This document shows, piece by piece, positions 1 to 8,275 of a stretch of DNA of 62,774 nucleotides. A model generated the notes under the pieces. It worked only from the letters and a program-made list of their open reading frames with translations. It did no database searches and was not told where the DNA came from. Position 1 is the first letter of the stretch. Every line of letters begins with the position of its first letter. The translations under genes were made by a program, and so were the position numbers. The stretch is from Methanolacinia paynteri. GTDB taxonomy: Archaea > Halobacteriota > Methanomicrobia > Methanomicrobiales > Methanomicrobiaceae. Location: NCBI RefSeq assembly GCF_000784355.1, contig NZ_KN360941.1, positions 1 to 62,774 of the forward strand, in the 5' to 3' direction.

Positions 1-173
1 AATGCGCAAAGCGTATGTTCCTTATCAAGAACGTGCTCAAGAACATCGGTCTCGACGACAACAGGATCCGTATGACATTCGTATCCGCATCGGAAGGTGC
101 AAAATGGGGTATGGTCATGGAAGATGTCGTCAAGACGGTTAAAGAACTGGGCCCGAGCCCGCTGAAGAGGTGA
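1..173 (+). CDS. mvhD: MvhD-type hydrogenase/heterodisulfide reductase delta subunit (3' end only)
   Basis: Only the last 56 codons are present (first full codon at 3, TGA at 171-173). The visible protein begins C-A-K-R-M and contains the stretch FVSASEGAKW, which resembles the C-terminal part of MvhD. MvhD is the small [2Fe-2S] protein that passes electrons from hydrogenase or formate dehydrogenase to heterodisulfide reductase HdrABC. The fwdD ribosome site GAGGTGA overlaps its stop codon, so it is probably co-transcribed with the fwd genes. This fits the idea that heterodisulfide reduction and CO2 reduction are coupled by electron bifurcation. Identification rests on a short fragment. Confidence 0.6.
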   Translation, partial: CAKRMFLIKNVLKNIGLDDNRIRMTFVSASEGAKWGMVMEDVVKTVKELGPSPLKR

Positions 174-179
174 ATCGCA

Positions 180-593
180 ATGGCTAAGCAGATATTATTG
201 AATATGATTACCCAGCGCGCTGTCGAAGAGGGTATCGCAATGGAGATCGGTAAAACATCTCCACAATACTTTGAGGCCTGTTCACTTATTGAGATGAACG
301 AGAGCGATATCGAGGATCTCGGTATCACACCCAACACCAATGTCAAAGTGACAAGCGAGAGCGGCGAAGTTATTGTAAAAGCCGTAATTGCACGCCAGAC
401 CTGCTACAAGGGTCTCTGTCATATCAGGCAGGGTGTCTGGGCAAATCAGGTCGTTCCCCCGAGGACACAGTCCACAGGAGAGCCCCAGTACAGCGGTTTC
501 CCTGTAATCGTGGAACCGGCCCCTAATGAGAAGATCAAGACTGCCCTTGAATGTGTTCAGGGAGCAGTCGGTCTCTGGATAGGTGATGAGTAA
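180..593 (+). CDS. fwdD: Formylmethanofuran dehydrogenase subunit D
   Basis: 137 aa, the usual length for free-standing FwdD. It is a molybdopterin-dinucleotide-binding double-psi barrel subunit that closes over the pterin cofactor of FwdB in the cytoplasmic tungsten or molybdenum formylmethanofuran dehydrogenase (CO2 + methanofuran to formylmethanofuran). Visible family-like stretches are SESGEVIVKAVIA and the C-terminal CVQGAVGLW. The start at 180 has GAGGTGA at 167-173 as ribosome site, overlapping the mvhD stop. The stop TAA is followed directly by the fwdB ATG. A diverged paralogous domain forms the N-terminus of the fusion gene at 40722. Confidence 0.92.
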   Translation: MAKQILLNMITQRAVEEGIAMEIGKTSPQYFEACSLIEMNESDIEDLGITPNTNVKVTSESGEVIVKAVIARQTCYKGLCHIRQGVWANQVVPPRTQSTGEPQYSGFPVIVEPAPNEKIKTALECVQGAVGLWIGDE

Positions 594-1931
594 ATGCCAA
601 AAGTAATCAAGAACGTCGGATGTCCGTACTGCGGCTGCTCATGCGATGATGTTGAGGTAACTGTTTCCGATGACGGAAAGCATGTTCTCGAAGTCAAGAA
701 CGTATGTGCAATCGGTACAGAGATCTTCATGCACGGCGGTGACCGCGAGGGCCGTATCAGGCTTCCGCGTATGCGCCAGGAAGACGGCACATTCAAGGAC
801 GTCAGCTTTGAAGAGGCAACAGACTTCATGGCAAAGACGCTCCTGAAGGCAAAGAAGCCTCTTATGTATGGTTTCGGATCAACAAACTGCGAAGGACAGG
901 CTGCAGCGGCCCGTGTCATGGAGAGGGCAGGCGGAATGCTCGACAACTGTGCATCAATCTGCCACGGAAGTTCATTCCTTGCAATCTTCGACAACGGTTA
1001 CCCGTCCTGTACACTCGGTGAAGTCAAGAACCGTGCAGACGTAATCGTGTACTGGGGATCAAACCCTGCACACGCACACCCGCGCCACATGTCACGTTAC
1101 TCGATCTTCCCGCGTGGATACTTCTCAGGAAAGGGACACAAGGGCAAGACCGTTATCGTCGTGGACCCGCGTTTCACAGACACTGCACGTGTCGCAGATC
1201 ATGTCCTCCAGGTAAGGCAGGGTCATGACTACGATCTGTTCTGTGCATTCCGTATGGTCCTTCACGGACACGCAGACGATATCCCCGATGTCGTTGCAAA
1301 CATCCCGAAGGAGAAGATCCTCGAGGTTGCAGAGATCCTGAAGAACGCACGTTTCGTAAACATCTTCTTCGGAATGGGTCTCTGCCACTCCGACGGAAGG
1401 AACCACAACATCGACATCGCCATCTCGATGACACGTGACATCAACCAGTTCACGAAGTGTACGATCATGGCAATGCGTGGACACTACAACATTGCAGGTC
1501 CCGGTCAGGTATGGTCCTGGGTCTTCGGATTCCCGTACTGTCTCGACCTGACGAAGAAGAACATGGCTCACATGAATCCCGGTGAGACAAGTTCGGTCGA
1601 CCTTGCAATGCGTGACGAAGTCGACGCATTCGTTAACATCGGTACGGATGCAGGTGCTCACTTCCCGATTCCGGCAGTCCAGCACTTAAAGAAGCACCCG
1701 TTCATCACAATCGACCCCAGCGTCAATATGGCAAGTGAGATCTCCGATCTTCACGTCCCGGTAAAGATCTGTGGTGTGGATGACGGCGGTATCGTATATC
1801 GTATGGATAACGTTCCTATTCAGTTCAGGCAGGTAGTAAACGCACCCGACGGTGTTCCCTCGGATGAGGAATTCCTCGACGGAGTTTATGAACGCATGGT
1901 AGAGCTTGAGGGGGAGAAGTTCGATGAGTGA
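594..1931 (+). CDS. fwdB: Formylmethanofuran dehydrogenase subunit B (catalytic, W/Mo)
   Basis: 445 aa, full length for FwdB. The N-terminus has a [4Fe-4S] motif with Cys10, Cys13, Cys17 and Cys38 (GCPYCGCSCDD, then VCAIG). The active-site segment DNCASICHG at about residues 117-125 holds the likely metal-ligand Cys (Cys123 in CHG), so this is a cysteine and not a selenocysteine form. VIVYWGSNPAHAHPRHMSRY and MRGHYNIAG are molybdopterin-oxidoreductase signatures. FwdB reduces CO2 to formate at the W/Mo-bis-pterin site and passes it through an internal channel to FwdA. Start ATG abuts the fwdD stop; the 3' end overlaps fwdA by 8 nt. Whether it takes W or Mo cannot be read from sequence. Confidence 0.94.
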   Translation: MPKVIKNVGCPYCGCSCDDVEVTVSDDGKHVLEVKNVCAIGTEIFMHGGDREGRIRLPRMRQEDGTFKDVSFEEATDFMAKTLLKAKKPLMYGFGSTNCEGQAAAARVMERAGGMLDNCASICHGSSFLAIFDNGYPSCTLGEVKNRADVIVYWGSNPAHAHPRHMSRYSIFPRGYFSGKGHKGKTVIVVDPRFTDTARVADHVLQVRQGHDYDLFCAFRMVLHGHADDIPDVVANIPKEKILEVAEILKNARFVNIFFGMGLCHSDGRNHNIDIAISMTRDINQFTKCTIMAMRGHYNIAGPGQVWSWVFGFPYCLDLTKKNMAHMNPGETSSVDLAMRDEVDAFVNIGTDAGAHFPIPAVQHLKKHPFITIDPSVNMASEISDLHVPVKICGVDDGGIVYRMDNVPIQFRQVVNAPDGVPSDEEFLDGVYERMVELEGEKFDE

Positions 1932-3636
1932 AATGATCATCAAAAACGGATTTGTTTTTGACCCTCTGGCAGGCATCAAAGGCGAGAAGAAGGACATCGG
2001 AATTAAAGATGGCAAGATCGTCGATGCCTCGGAAGTCAAAAAGGGCAAAGAGATCGATGCATCCGGCAAGACCGTAATGGCCGGCGGTGTGGATATCCAC
2101 ACGCACGTTGTCGGACCTAAGGTCAATGTCGGCCGCCTGATGCGTCCCGAGGACAAGCTCTTCAGGAGCAGGACCAAAGAGCGCAACACAAGGATGCAGA
2201 TGGGATTCGCCGTCCCGAGCACATATGCAACAGGGTATGCATACGCACGTATGGGATACGCATATGTGAACGAGGCAGCAATGCCGCCGCTCCACTCTCC
2301 TCACGTTCACGAGGAGATCCGCGATACACCTATCCTGGATATCTCGGCAATGCCTGTAATGGGCAACAACTGGTTCCAGATGGAGTACCTCAAGCAGGGC
2401 GAGATCGAGAACAACGCCGCATACACCGCATGGCTCCTCAGGGCCACGAAGGGTATCGGTATAAAGTGCGTCAACCCCGGCGGTACAGAGGCATGGGGAT
2501 GGGGTATGAACTGTCTTACAATTCACGACCCGGTCCCGTACTTCGACATCACCCCCGCGGAGATCGTCAAGGGACAGATCCAGACGAACGAGTTCCTCGG
2601 CCTTCCGCACTCGCTCCACGTTCACGGAAACAACCTCGGAAACCCGGGCAGTGCAGAGACGACACTCGACACGCTCAAACTTGCCGAGGGCATCACAACG
2701 AACAACAAGTTCGGTCGTGAACAGGTTCTCCACAACACTCACCTTCAGTTCCACTCATACGGCGGAACCGGCTGGGGAGACTTCGAGTCCGCATCACAGA
2801 AGATGATGGACTACGTGAACAAGCAGAAGAACATCTCATTCGATGTTGGTTTCGTCACACTCGACGAGACGACAACGATGACCGCAGACGGTCCGTTCGA
2901 GTACCACCTCAACCATCTCAACCACCTGAAATGGGCGAATGTTGATGTCGAACTCGAGACTGCAGCCGGTGTCGTTCCGTTTGTCTACGACAAGAACAGC
3001 AAAGTCTGTGACATCCAGTGGGCAATCGGTCTTGAGCTTGCGCTCCTCGCAAAGGACCACATGAAGTGCCACCTTACAACAGACCACCCGAACGCCGGTC
3101 CGTTCACACGCTACCCGCGTGTAATTAAGTGGCTCATGTCCAAGCAGGCACGTGACGAGCTCCTGCACTCCTTCAAGTATGCAGACAAGGTCATCGATGC
3201 AACGATCATCGAATCGATGGACCGTGAACTTGATCTCTACGAGATTGCACAGATGACCCGTGCAGGTACGGCAAAGTGTCTCGGTATCTCCAACATGTAT
3301 GGAGGACTCACACCCGGCATGAATGCAAACGTTGCAATCTACGATCTCAACCCCGAGGACATGCCTAAGGACCCGGAGATGATCGAGAGTGCATTCTCAC
3401 GTGCAGCATACATGATCAAGGACGGTGTAGTTGTTGTTGAGAACGGAGACGTTATTGCAACGACCCCGAGGAAGACTATCTGGACCGATGCAAAGTATCC
3501 GCTTAACGAACTTGTCGAGCGCGATATCCGCGAGAAGTTCCTGAAGTATTACACTGTTGAGCTTGAGAACTACATGGTCTTTGACGATCACGTGTACAAC
3601 ACGGTTCCGCTCGAGGTTGAATCCCCGGCAGCGTGA
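1924..3636 (+). CDS. fwdA: Formylmethanofuran dehydrogenase subunit A (amidohydrolase)
   Basis: 570 aa, as in the family. FwdA condenses formate with methanofuran at a binuclear zinc site. Zinc-binding features are GGVDIHTHVVG (His59, His61), the probable carboxylated lysine in GIGIKCVNPGG, the histidines in LHVHGNNLG and HNTHLQFHSYGG, and the Asp in TTDHPNAGPFTRYP. An upstream in-frame ATG at 1906 would give six extra residues, but the purine-rich ribosome site GAGGGGGAG at 1909-1917 serves the ATG at 1924 and lies inside that extension, so 1924 is chosen. It overlaps fwdB by 8 nt (ATGAGTGA), suggesting translational coupling. A paralogue is at 42440. Confidence 0.94.
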   Translation: MSEMIIKNGFVFDPLAGIKGEKKDIGIKDGKIVDASEVKKGKEIDASGKTVMAGGVDIHTHVVGPKVNVGRLMRPEDKLFRSRTKERNTRMQMGFAVPSTYATGYAYARMGYAYVNEAAMPPLHSPHVHEEIRDTPILDISAMPVMGNNWFQMEYLKQGEIENNAAYTAWLLRATKGIGIKCVNPGGTEAWGWGMNCLTIHDPVPYFDITPAEIVKGQIQTNEFLGLPHSLHVHGNNLGNPGSAETTLDTLKLAEGITTNNKFGREQVLHNTHLQFHSYGGTGWGDFESASQKMMDYVNKQKNISFDVGFVTLDETTTMTADGPFEYHLNHLNHLKWANVDVELETAAGVVPFVYDKNSKVCDIQWAIGLELALLAKDHMKCHLTTDHPNAGPFTRYPRVIKWLMSKQARDELLHSFKYADKVIDATIIESMDRELDLYEIAQMTRAGTAKCLGISNMYGGLTPGMNANVAIYDLNPEDMPKDPEMIESAFSRAAYMIKDGVVVVENGDVIATTPRKTIWTDAKYPLNELVERDIREKFLKYYTVELENYMVFDDHVYNTVPLEVESPAA

Positions 3637-3646
3637 GGTGAAAAAA

Positions 3647-4447
3647 ATGAGTACAGTTACAATTACATCAAAAGGCGCTCATGAACTTTACCTTGAGGCA
3701 TACAACGTAACCCCTGATGCATTTGCCGGAAAGACAGCTGCAGAGATTGCAGAGATCGAGTGCCACGAGGGTAACTACAAGGGAACCCTCGGGGAATACT
3801 TCGATATCGCAGGTTCAGCAGGTGCAACGGCAGAAGAGACCACGATCATCGTAAATGGCGACTGCAAAAAGATCAAGCGCATCGGCCAGAAGATGTCCGC
3901 GGGCAATGTCATCGTCGAGGGCGACTGCGATATGTACATCGGCGGCTGGATGCAGGGCGGAAAGCTCCTTGTCAAAGGCAACGTCGATTCGTTCTGCGGT
4001 ATTGCAATGGCCGGCGGAGAGCTTACCGTCGAGGGCAGTGCACAGAACCATGTCGGCTCCGCATACCGCGGGGACTGGCGTGGAATGACCGGCGGTGTTC
4101 TCCGCGTAAAGGGCAGCGTCGGAAACGATATCGGAACGTTCATCAACGGCGGAACAATCATCATTGAGGGCGACGCATTCATCCATGTCTCTACACACGG
4201 AGAAGGCGGAACCATCATCGTGAAAGGAAACGTCGAAGGCCGTGTCGGCGGTCAGATGGTCAAGGGCGACGTATACGTATACGGCGACATCAAATACATG
4301 ATGCCCGGATTCAAGTACGTCGACGAGGTCGAGGCTGAAGTCGACGGCGAGACTGCAAAATTCGCACACTATATCGGTGACCTGGGCGAGCGCCATCCCA
4401 AGAGGAAGGGCCAGATCGTCTACGGTAACATCTATAAAAAACTCTAA
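3647..4447 (+). CDS. fwdC: Formylmethanofuran dehydrogenase subunit C
   Basis: 266 aa. FwdC has the right-handed beta-helix fold shared with the C-terminal domain of glutamate synthase and helps assemble the FwdA-FwdB core. Repeated G-rich turns (MQGGKLLVKGN, MAGGELTVEGS, INGGTIIIEGD) are spaced about 19-20 residues apart across residues 75-215. The open frame extends upstream to 3557, but GAGGTGA at 3634-3640 just before ATG 3647 fixes the start and leaves a 10-nt gap after fwdA. It is the last gene of the fwd operon here; the polyferredoxin subunits FwdF and FwdG are not in the window. Confidence 0.92.
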   Translation: MSTVTITSKGAHELYLEAYNVTPDAFAGKTAAEIAEIECHEGNYKGTLGEYFDIAGSAGATAEETTIIVNGDCKKIKRIGQKMSAGNVIVEGDCDMYIGGWMQGGKLLVKGNVDSFCGIAMAGGELTVEGSAQNHVGSAYRGDWRGMTGGVLRVKGSVGNDIGTFINGGTIIIEGDAFIHVSTHGEGGTIIVKGNVEGRVGGQMVKGDVYVYGDIKYMMPGFKYVDEVEAEVDGETAKFAHYIGDLGERHPKRKGQIVYGNIYKKL

Positions 4448-4464
4448 AACAATTTTTTTGTTTT
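4446..4464 (+). terminator. Probable fwd operon terminator
   Basis: Immediately at the fwdC stop, AAAACAA faces TTGTTTT across a T-rich loop and gives a T7 tract. Archaeal intrinsic termination relies on such T-tracts. The next gene is convergent (stop at 4541). Confidence 0.45.
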
Positions 4465-4540
4465 CCCAGGTTTTGATGAAAGCCTGTGAATGATTTTGTT
4501 ATTGTAATTATTATCGTATGGTTCTAATGAAAATTTTATT

Positions 4541-5695
4541 TTAAATCTGCCACCAAACGACGAATGCGCCGATTATAACCAGAACGAACCCCATTACGAG
4601 CCTGAGTTTATTCCTGTATTTCACTCTTGCAAAATCGACGAACTTCGGTGAAAGCCCGAGAGCGACTGCGAATGTAATCAGAAGCAGGGGCATCACAAAG
4701 AACAGATTGTACAGGATAAGGTACGGGACTCCTTCATAGAATGTCATCTCCGATGAAAGCAGGCTGATTATTGCGAGATAGATCCCACCGGTACACGGGA
4801 GTTCGAACATTCCGACAATAATCCCGAGGAAGAACGATGAGGGAAGTGTCGCTTTGGCAACGAACCGTCCGATGACTCCTTTTGAGGAGGCCGGGATCGA
4901 TAAGGACGCCTCCGGGTTCTTTTGTAATGCGTCGGTAATATTGATCAGTCCGGCCGTTATCGCAACGATCCCGGCAAATATCGAGAAATAGAACGATAAT
5001 CCTGAAAAACCGACAATGCTCATTATCCCGAGTCCGGCCAGGACATAGAAGATGAATACTGCTGATGTGTAGAGCAGTCCTGAAATAAGGACTTTTTTCC
5101 CCGGGCCCGATGCCATTAGTGAGACCAGAAGAAAAACGAGAACTGCAAATGCACAGGGATTTATTCCGTCCAATAGTCCGGCAGCTGCGATGATCGAGAG
5201 ATCCGTCAGCATGTTCTCTCCCAGAGATTCATTCTGGTAATATTCTTCTTCCGTCAGCCACTTTTTTTCATAATCTGTGTCCGGAATGAGTCCTTTATTG
5301 AGAGAATCGAATACATCCCCGGCATTCTCCATAACCGGTGACATTCCGGGCAAAACAACGGTGTCCCCGGTAAAGAGGATCGGGTAAGATACGTAGTGCA
5401 CGTTGTAGCGGATTCCGAATTCGTACATGAGAGTCAGGTTTTCCGTGGAGTTGTAGATGTCATAACAGTGCACTTCAATTTCCGGATAACTCTCGGAGAG
5501 GTTTTCGATGAAGGGTATTACCCTGCTGCATGAACTGCAATGGCTACTGTAGAATACGGTTACAGTCGTATTTGCAACTGCAACTTTCTGGCCGTAATTT
5601 TGTGAAATATTTTGATCATCGTCATAGGCCTGAACAGCCTGCGTGAAAATGATTAAAATTATGAATAAGGCGACAATATATCTGGTTCTCTGCAT
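4541..5695 (-). CDS. Secreted thioredoxin fused to CcdA/DsbD-type membrane electron carrier (module I)
   Basis: 384 aa. Signal peptide or first membrane helix at residues 1-23 (cleavable after QAVQA). Residues about 40-145 look like a thioredoxin fold with the redox motif SHCSSC (Cys53, Cys56). Residues about 163-384 hold six or so membrane helices with the CcdA hallmarks GINPCAF (Cys181) and FELPCTGG. Such proteins carry reducing equivalents from the cytoplasm to an outside-facing thioredoxin domain. It lies 333 bp downstream of the sixth pilin gene of module I on the same strand and has a near twin at 11056. I infer that it reduces or isomerises disulfides in the adjacent pilins. Its sequence is far more conserved between the modules than the pilins are. 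Confidence 0.85.
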   Translation of the reverse strand: MQRTRYIVALFIILIIFTQAVQAYDDDQNISQNYGQKVAVANTTVTVFYSSHCSSCSRVIPFIENLSESYPEIEVHCYDIYNSTENLTLMYEFGIRYNVHYVSYPILFTGDTVVLPGMSPVMENAGDVFDSLNKGLIPDTDYEKKWLTEEEYYQNESLGENMLTDLSIIAAAGLLDGINPCAFAVLVFLLVSLMASGPGKKVLISGLLYTSAVFIFYVLAGLGIMSIVGFSGLSFYFSIFAGIVAITAGLINITDALQKNPEASLSIPASSKGVIGRFVAKATLPSSFFLGIIVGMFELPCTGGIYLAIISLLSSEMTFYEGVPYLILYNLFFVMPLLLITFAVALGLSPKFVDFARVKYRNKLRLVMGFVLVIIGAFVVWWQI

Positions 5696-5856
5696 TTGAG
5701 ATTTCCCATATTAACCGTATAATACAGTTTTATGTTTTCAGAATGGAAAGACACCGGTTTCCCCGGGAAAAAACCCGGAGAAAATTTGAATCTGGATCCA
5801 CAATTTTTTTTCTATGGTGCTTTTGTAGTGATTCTATGGTGAATTTGCGGTGTCTG

Positions 5857-5896
5857 TTATAAGACCGGATGCCCGAAAAGACATCCGGGCCTTATA
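5857..5896 (-). other. Conserved hairpin between pilin B3 and the thioredoxin-CcdA gene (module I)
   Basis: On the + strand, TTATAAG..CCGGATG pairs with CATCCGG..CCTTATA around a short A-rich loop. The equivalent position of module II (12395-12436) has the same outer arms with a different inner stem (GGATTT/AAATCC), so pairing is kept while sequence changes. On the minus strand the outer arm also reads as a TATA-like CTTATAAG, so it may instead be, or include, the promoter of the downstream gene. Confidence 0.5.
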
Positions 5897-5917
5897 CCCG
5901 CCACTGTCCCTGCCCCC
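5897..5917 (-). other. G-rich tract next to the hairpin (module I)
   Basis: The minus strand has runs of 5, 3, 2 and 3 guanines with short spacers (GGGGGCAGGGACAG then TGGCGGG). It is a weaker version of the perfect four-run tract at 12437-12458 in module II. Confidence 0.45.
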
Positions 5918-5947
5918 TTCTCATCTCCTGCTATTACTGCCTCGCAG

Positions 5948-6023
5948 TTTTACATGAAAATCACGCTGTGATTTACATGAAACAGTCCATGAATCCTTTG
6001 TTTCATAAACGTTTTTGATGAAA
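5948..6023 (+). repeat. Inverted element, copy 1 (left flank of the module I pilins)
   Basis: A 76-bp element whose reverse complement recurs at 10965-11027, with about six mismatches over the shared 63 positions and one ~12-nt insertion here. It contains the near-palindrome CATGAAAATCAC-GCT-GTGATTTACATG (5953-5979) and the arms ATGAAAC/GTTTCAT (5977-6006). The two copies face each other and enclose the six pilin genes of module I and their promoter region. Confidence 0.7.
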
Positions 6024-6028
6024 CTCCC

Positions 6029-6598
6029 TTAAGATGTGATCTTCACCTCAGAGGTCGAGATGAGATTCCCGCTCTTGTCGCTTGTCTTGAGTAAAAATAC
6101 CTTGCCTACGTTTTTGGAACTCTGATACTTGAGTGCGTTTACAGCGGCACCTCCACCACTTCGGTAGGTAGCATAGAGTCCCGGCTGGAGCATTTCCATA
6201 GAGCAATTTTCTGTTGAGATATACAGGGTGTCTCCCGGGTTGAAAGAGGATTTTCCACCGGTATTGATGGTAAGGAACACCTGGTTTCCGTCTTTATCGG
6301 TGATTATGCTTCTGTTCAGCACCTCGGAAAACTCCTCAAGATTCGGACCGAAACCCGGCCCGTGCTGGGTGATGAAGACAAGGTTGTCGAGAGGAATTGC
6401 ATCCCCCCCGTCATGGGTAAAGGTCATGCCTTCGGAGACACTGAACGTCGCGCTGACCTTTGCTTGTGGGGCTTTTGACTGACTGTCGACCATTCCCGAA
6501 CCGAATGCCGATACGACCGCCGCGATAATTATCGTGACTACGAGCATAAGCATGATCCCGATCACAGGTGAAACCGCATCGCTTTTTACTCCGGTCAT
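6029..6598 (-). CDS. Type IV pilin-like protein, short class B (B3, module I)
   Basis: 189 aa. Residues 8-30 are the archaeal pilin N-terminal segment (DAVSPVIGIMLMLVVTIII), a short leader followed by a long hydrophobic helix that would form the filament core or membrane anchor. The rest is a secreted beta-rich domain with the class B marks GDAIPLDNL, GPGFGPNLEE, FNPGDTLYIS, a Cys before MLQP, and the KNVGKVFLL tail. The second cysteine of other class B proteins of these modules is missing (ALKYQSSKN). ATG overlaps the upstream A3 stop by 4 nt, implying coupled translation. Last pilin of module I. Precise function unknown. Confidence 0.85.
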   Translation of the reverse strand: MTGVKSDAVSPVIGIMLMLVVTIIIAAVVSAFGSGMVDSQSKAPQAKVSATFSVSEGMTFTHDGGDAIPLDNLVFITQHGPGFGPNLEEFSEVLNRSIITDKDGNQVFLTINTGGKSSFNPGDTLYISTENCSMEMLQPGLYATYRSGGGAAVNALKYQSSKNVGKVFLLKTSDKSGNLISTSEVKITS

Positions 6599-7596
6599 GC
6601 GCTCACCACAACATCCTTATCTAAGATCGTCTTCCCGGTCGGGATGTAGACCAACTTTACGTTCACAGTATCGCCGCTTCGAAGGTTCTCCCACCCGCAG
6701 CCGAGAACGGCCTGTATGTTATCTACCTGCGAACCGTATCCTTTATCATCTGTCCAATCATCCGCAATGATATCCACAGGTACAGTCTCTTCACCGGTAT
6801 AAACAGTGTACACTTTTTTGCCACTATCGCTTTTGTACTGGTAATAATAGGTGTGGAAAGGCTTCTGCCATCCACTATCCACACCTGTTGTTTGACCGTA
6901 GCCCCCTGAATAAGCAGTTATAGCATTCCCATCATCATTCCAGGGATAACCCCCTGCCGTGGAGTCAGGATTTTGACAGGACCCAATCGGCTCTGCCGTC
7001 ATGACGGTACCCTGTTCCAGGATGTAATTCCCGAAATAAGCTGATTCTGGATAGGAGTTGTGCAATGTGGCAGGAACATTGCCCTCCACGCCGGCACCTG
7101 ACCCGAATGGAGCAACACCATCATCTTCGTATAAATGTCTCACCGTACTCGAGGTACCCCCAGTGCGAGTATTGTGAACCCCGGGCAGGACTTCGGCTCC
7201 TCCGTGATATACAGTACCAATATTCAGACCGAGAATGCAGCCAACGCCGGTGGTTTCATAATCGGGACTCATTTTTGGCGGGTTCCCTACAATATAGGTA
7301 TTAGTCTTAACGGTGGTAGTCCATGAAGTGATGAGTTTCAGGTCACTTGTATTGATAGGCTCGCTCACGCCTGTTACCAGTGCATGGAATCCGCTATCAT
7401 GGTATGTACCGGAGTTGGCTATGCTGACATCCATACTGAGAGTAGGTGTCTTCTGGCTGCCTCCGTCAATTAGTCCGCCTGCAAATCCGCTTACGACCGC
7501 GGCAATGATTATCGTCACGACAAGCATCAGCATAACGCCGACGACCGGAGATACAGCACAGTCGGATTCCTGGAATTTTAATAAATTTTTCATCAT
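6595..7596 (-). CDS. Type IV pilin-like protein, long class A (A3, module I)
   Basis: 333 aa, the longest pilin here. Residues about 14-36 are the pilin helix (CAVSPVVGVMLMLVVTIII). Class A marks follow: TLSMDVSIANSGTY, VTGVSEPINTSDLKLITSW, APFGSGAGVEG, YFGNYILEQG, and the C-terminal VLGCGWENLRSGDTVNVKL. Cys residues lie in GVGCILG, GSCQNP and LGCGWEN; all three recur in the module II counterpart at 13121. GGAGG precedes the tandem ATGs at 7596 and 7593. It starts 22 nt after B2 and overlaps B3 by 4 nt. The conserved FGNY position has Ile after Tyr, so no N-glycosylation sequon here. Confidence 0.85.
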   Translation of the reverse strand: MMKNLLKFQESDCAVSPVVGVMLMLVVTIIIAAVVSGFAGGLIDGGSQKTPTLSMDVSIANSGTYHDSGFHALVTGVSEPINTSDLKLITSWTTTVKTNTYIVGNPPKMSPDYETTGVGCILGLNIGTVYHGGAEVLPGVHNTRTGGTSSTVRHLYEDDGVAPFGSGAGVEGNVPATLHNSYPESAYFGNYILEQGTVMTAEPIGSCQNPDSTAGGYPWNDDGNAITAYSGGYGQTTGVDSGWQKPFHTYYYQYKSDSGKKVYTVYTGEETVPVDIIADDWTDDKGYGSQVDNIQAVLGCGWENLRSGDTVNVKLVYIPTGKTILDKDVVVSA

Positions 7597-7618
7597 TTAT
7601 CCTCCTTGAAAGATAATC

Positions 7619-8272
7619 TCATACAGTGATCAGTACATCACTCTTTGAGATCAGGTGACCCTCCATGTCACTCACCTCAAGTATGAAGCTCTTGCCTATA
7701 CTATCCTGGTTCCTGATGCAGTGTGCCCATGCTGCTACCTGGGTTCCGTTGTATGTGTAACCGTCAGCGGCGATATTGATGCCCTCAAAGTCGGTAGGCG
7801 CAACGTTCGGCTGAAGAATGTTGCATGTACAGTCATCCGGTTCGATAGTTACGGTGTCTCCAGGGTTGAACGAGACCATGTAGTATCCACCCCATGCTGC
7901 TTTCATCGGTTGTGGGCCATGGTCCGTAATTACACCATGCCTGTCGGTGGTAATTGTCCTCTCGCTTTCCACCATTATCGTGGACATATCAAGTGTCTGT
8001 GCTGTCGATGACTCGAGGTTCGGCCCGAATGTCGGCCCGTCGCGGATCGTGAATATCAGGTCTTTTGTCGCGAGAGAATCGCCGCCTGCATTGGTGATGG
8101 TCATGCCTTCGGATATGCTGAAAGTTCCTTTGACATTCGCCTGCGGAGCTTTAGTCTGACCGTCGATAAGACCGCCTGAAAAAGCGGATACAACTGCCGC
8201 TATGATGATTGTCACCACAAGCATCAGCATTACACCGACAACCGGGGAGACCGCAGAATTATTCCTTTTCAT
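7619..8272 (-). CDS. Type IV pilin-like protein, short class B (B2, module I)
   Basis: 217 aa. Leader MKRNNS, then AVSPVVGVMLMLVVTIII. Class B body: QANVKGTFSISEGMTI, GPTFGPNLESS, FNPGDTVTIEPDDCTC-NILQP, WAHCIRNQDSIGK, and the end SKSDVLITV. It has the class B cysteine pair (CTC before NILQP, and WAHC), plausibly disulfide-bonded outside the cell. It starts 3 nt after the A2 stop. The module II twin (14089) is nearly superimposable, but the middle region (about residues 100-130) carries an extra stretch here. No enzyme motif is seen. Confidence 0.85.
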   Translation of the reverse strand: MKRNNSAVSPVVGVMLMLVVTIIIAAVVSAFSGGLIDGQTKAPQANVKGTFSISEGMTITNAGGDSLATKDLIFTIRDGPTFGPNLESSTAQTLDMSTIMVESERTITTDRHGVITDHGPQPMKAAWGGYYMVSFNPGDTVTIEPDDCTCNILQPNVAPTDFEGINIAADGYTYNGTQVAAWAHCIRNQDSIGKSFILEVSDMEGHLISKSDVLITV

Positions 8273-8275
8273 ATC

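Noticed and set aside
1825-2754. 309-aa open frame antisense to fwdA
   Set aside because: It lies wholly opposite a full-length, clearly conserved fwdA; its Cys/Val/Arg-rich translation matches the reverse of fwdA codon bias and has no domain motif.
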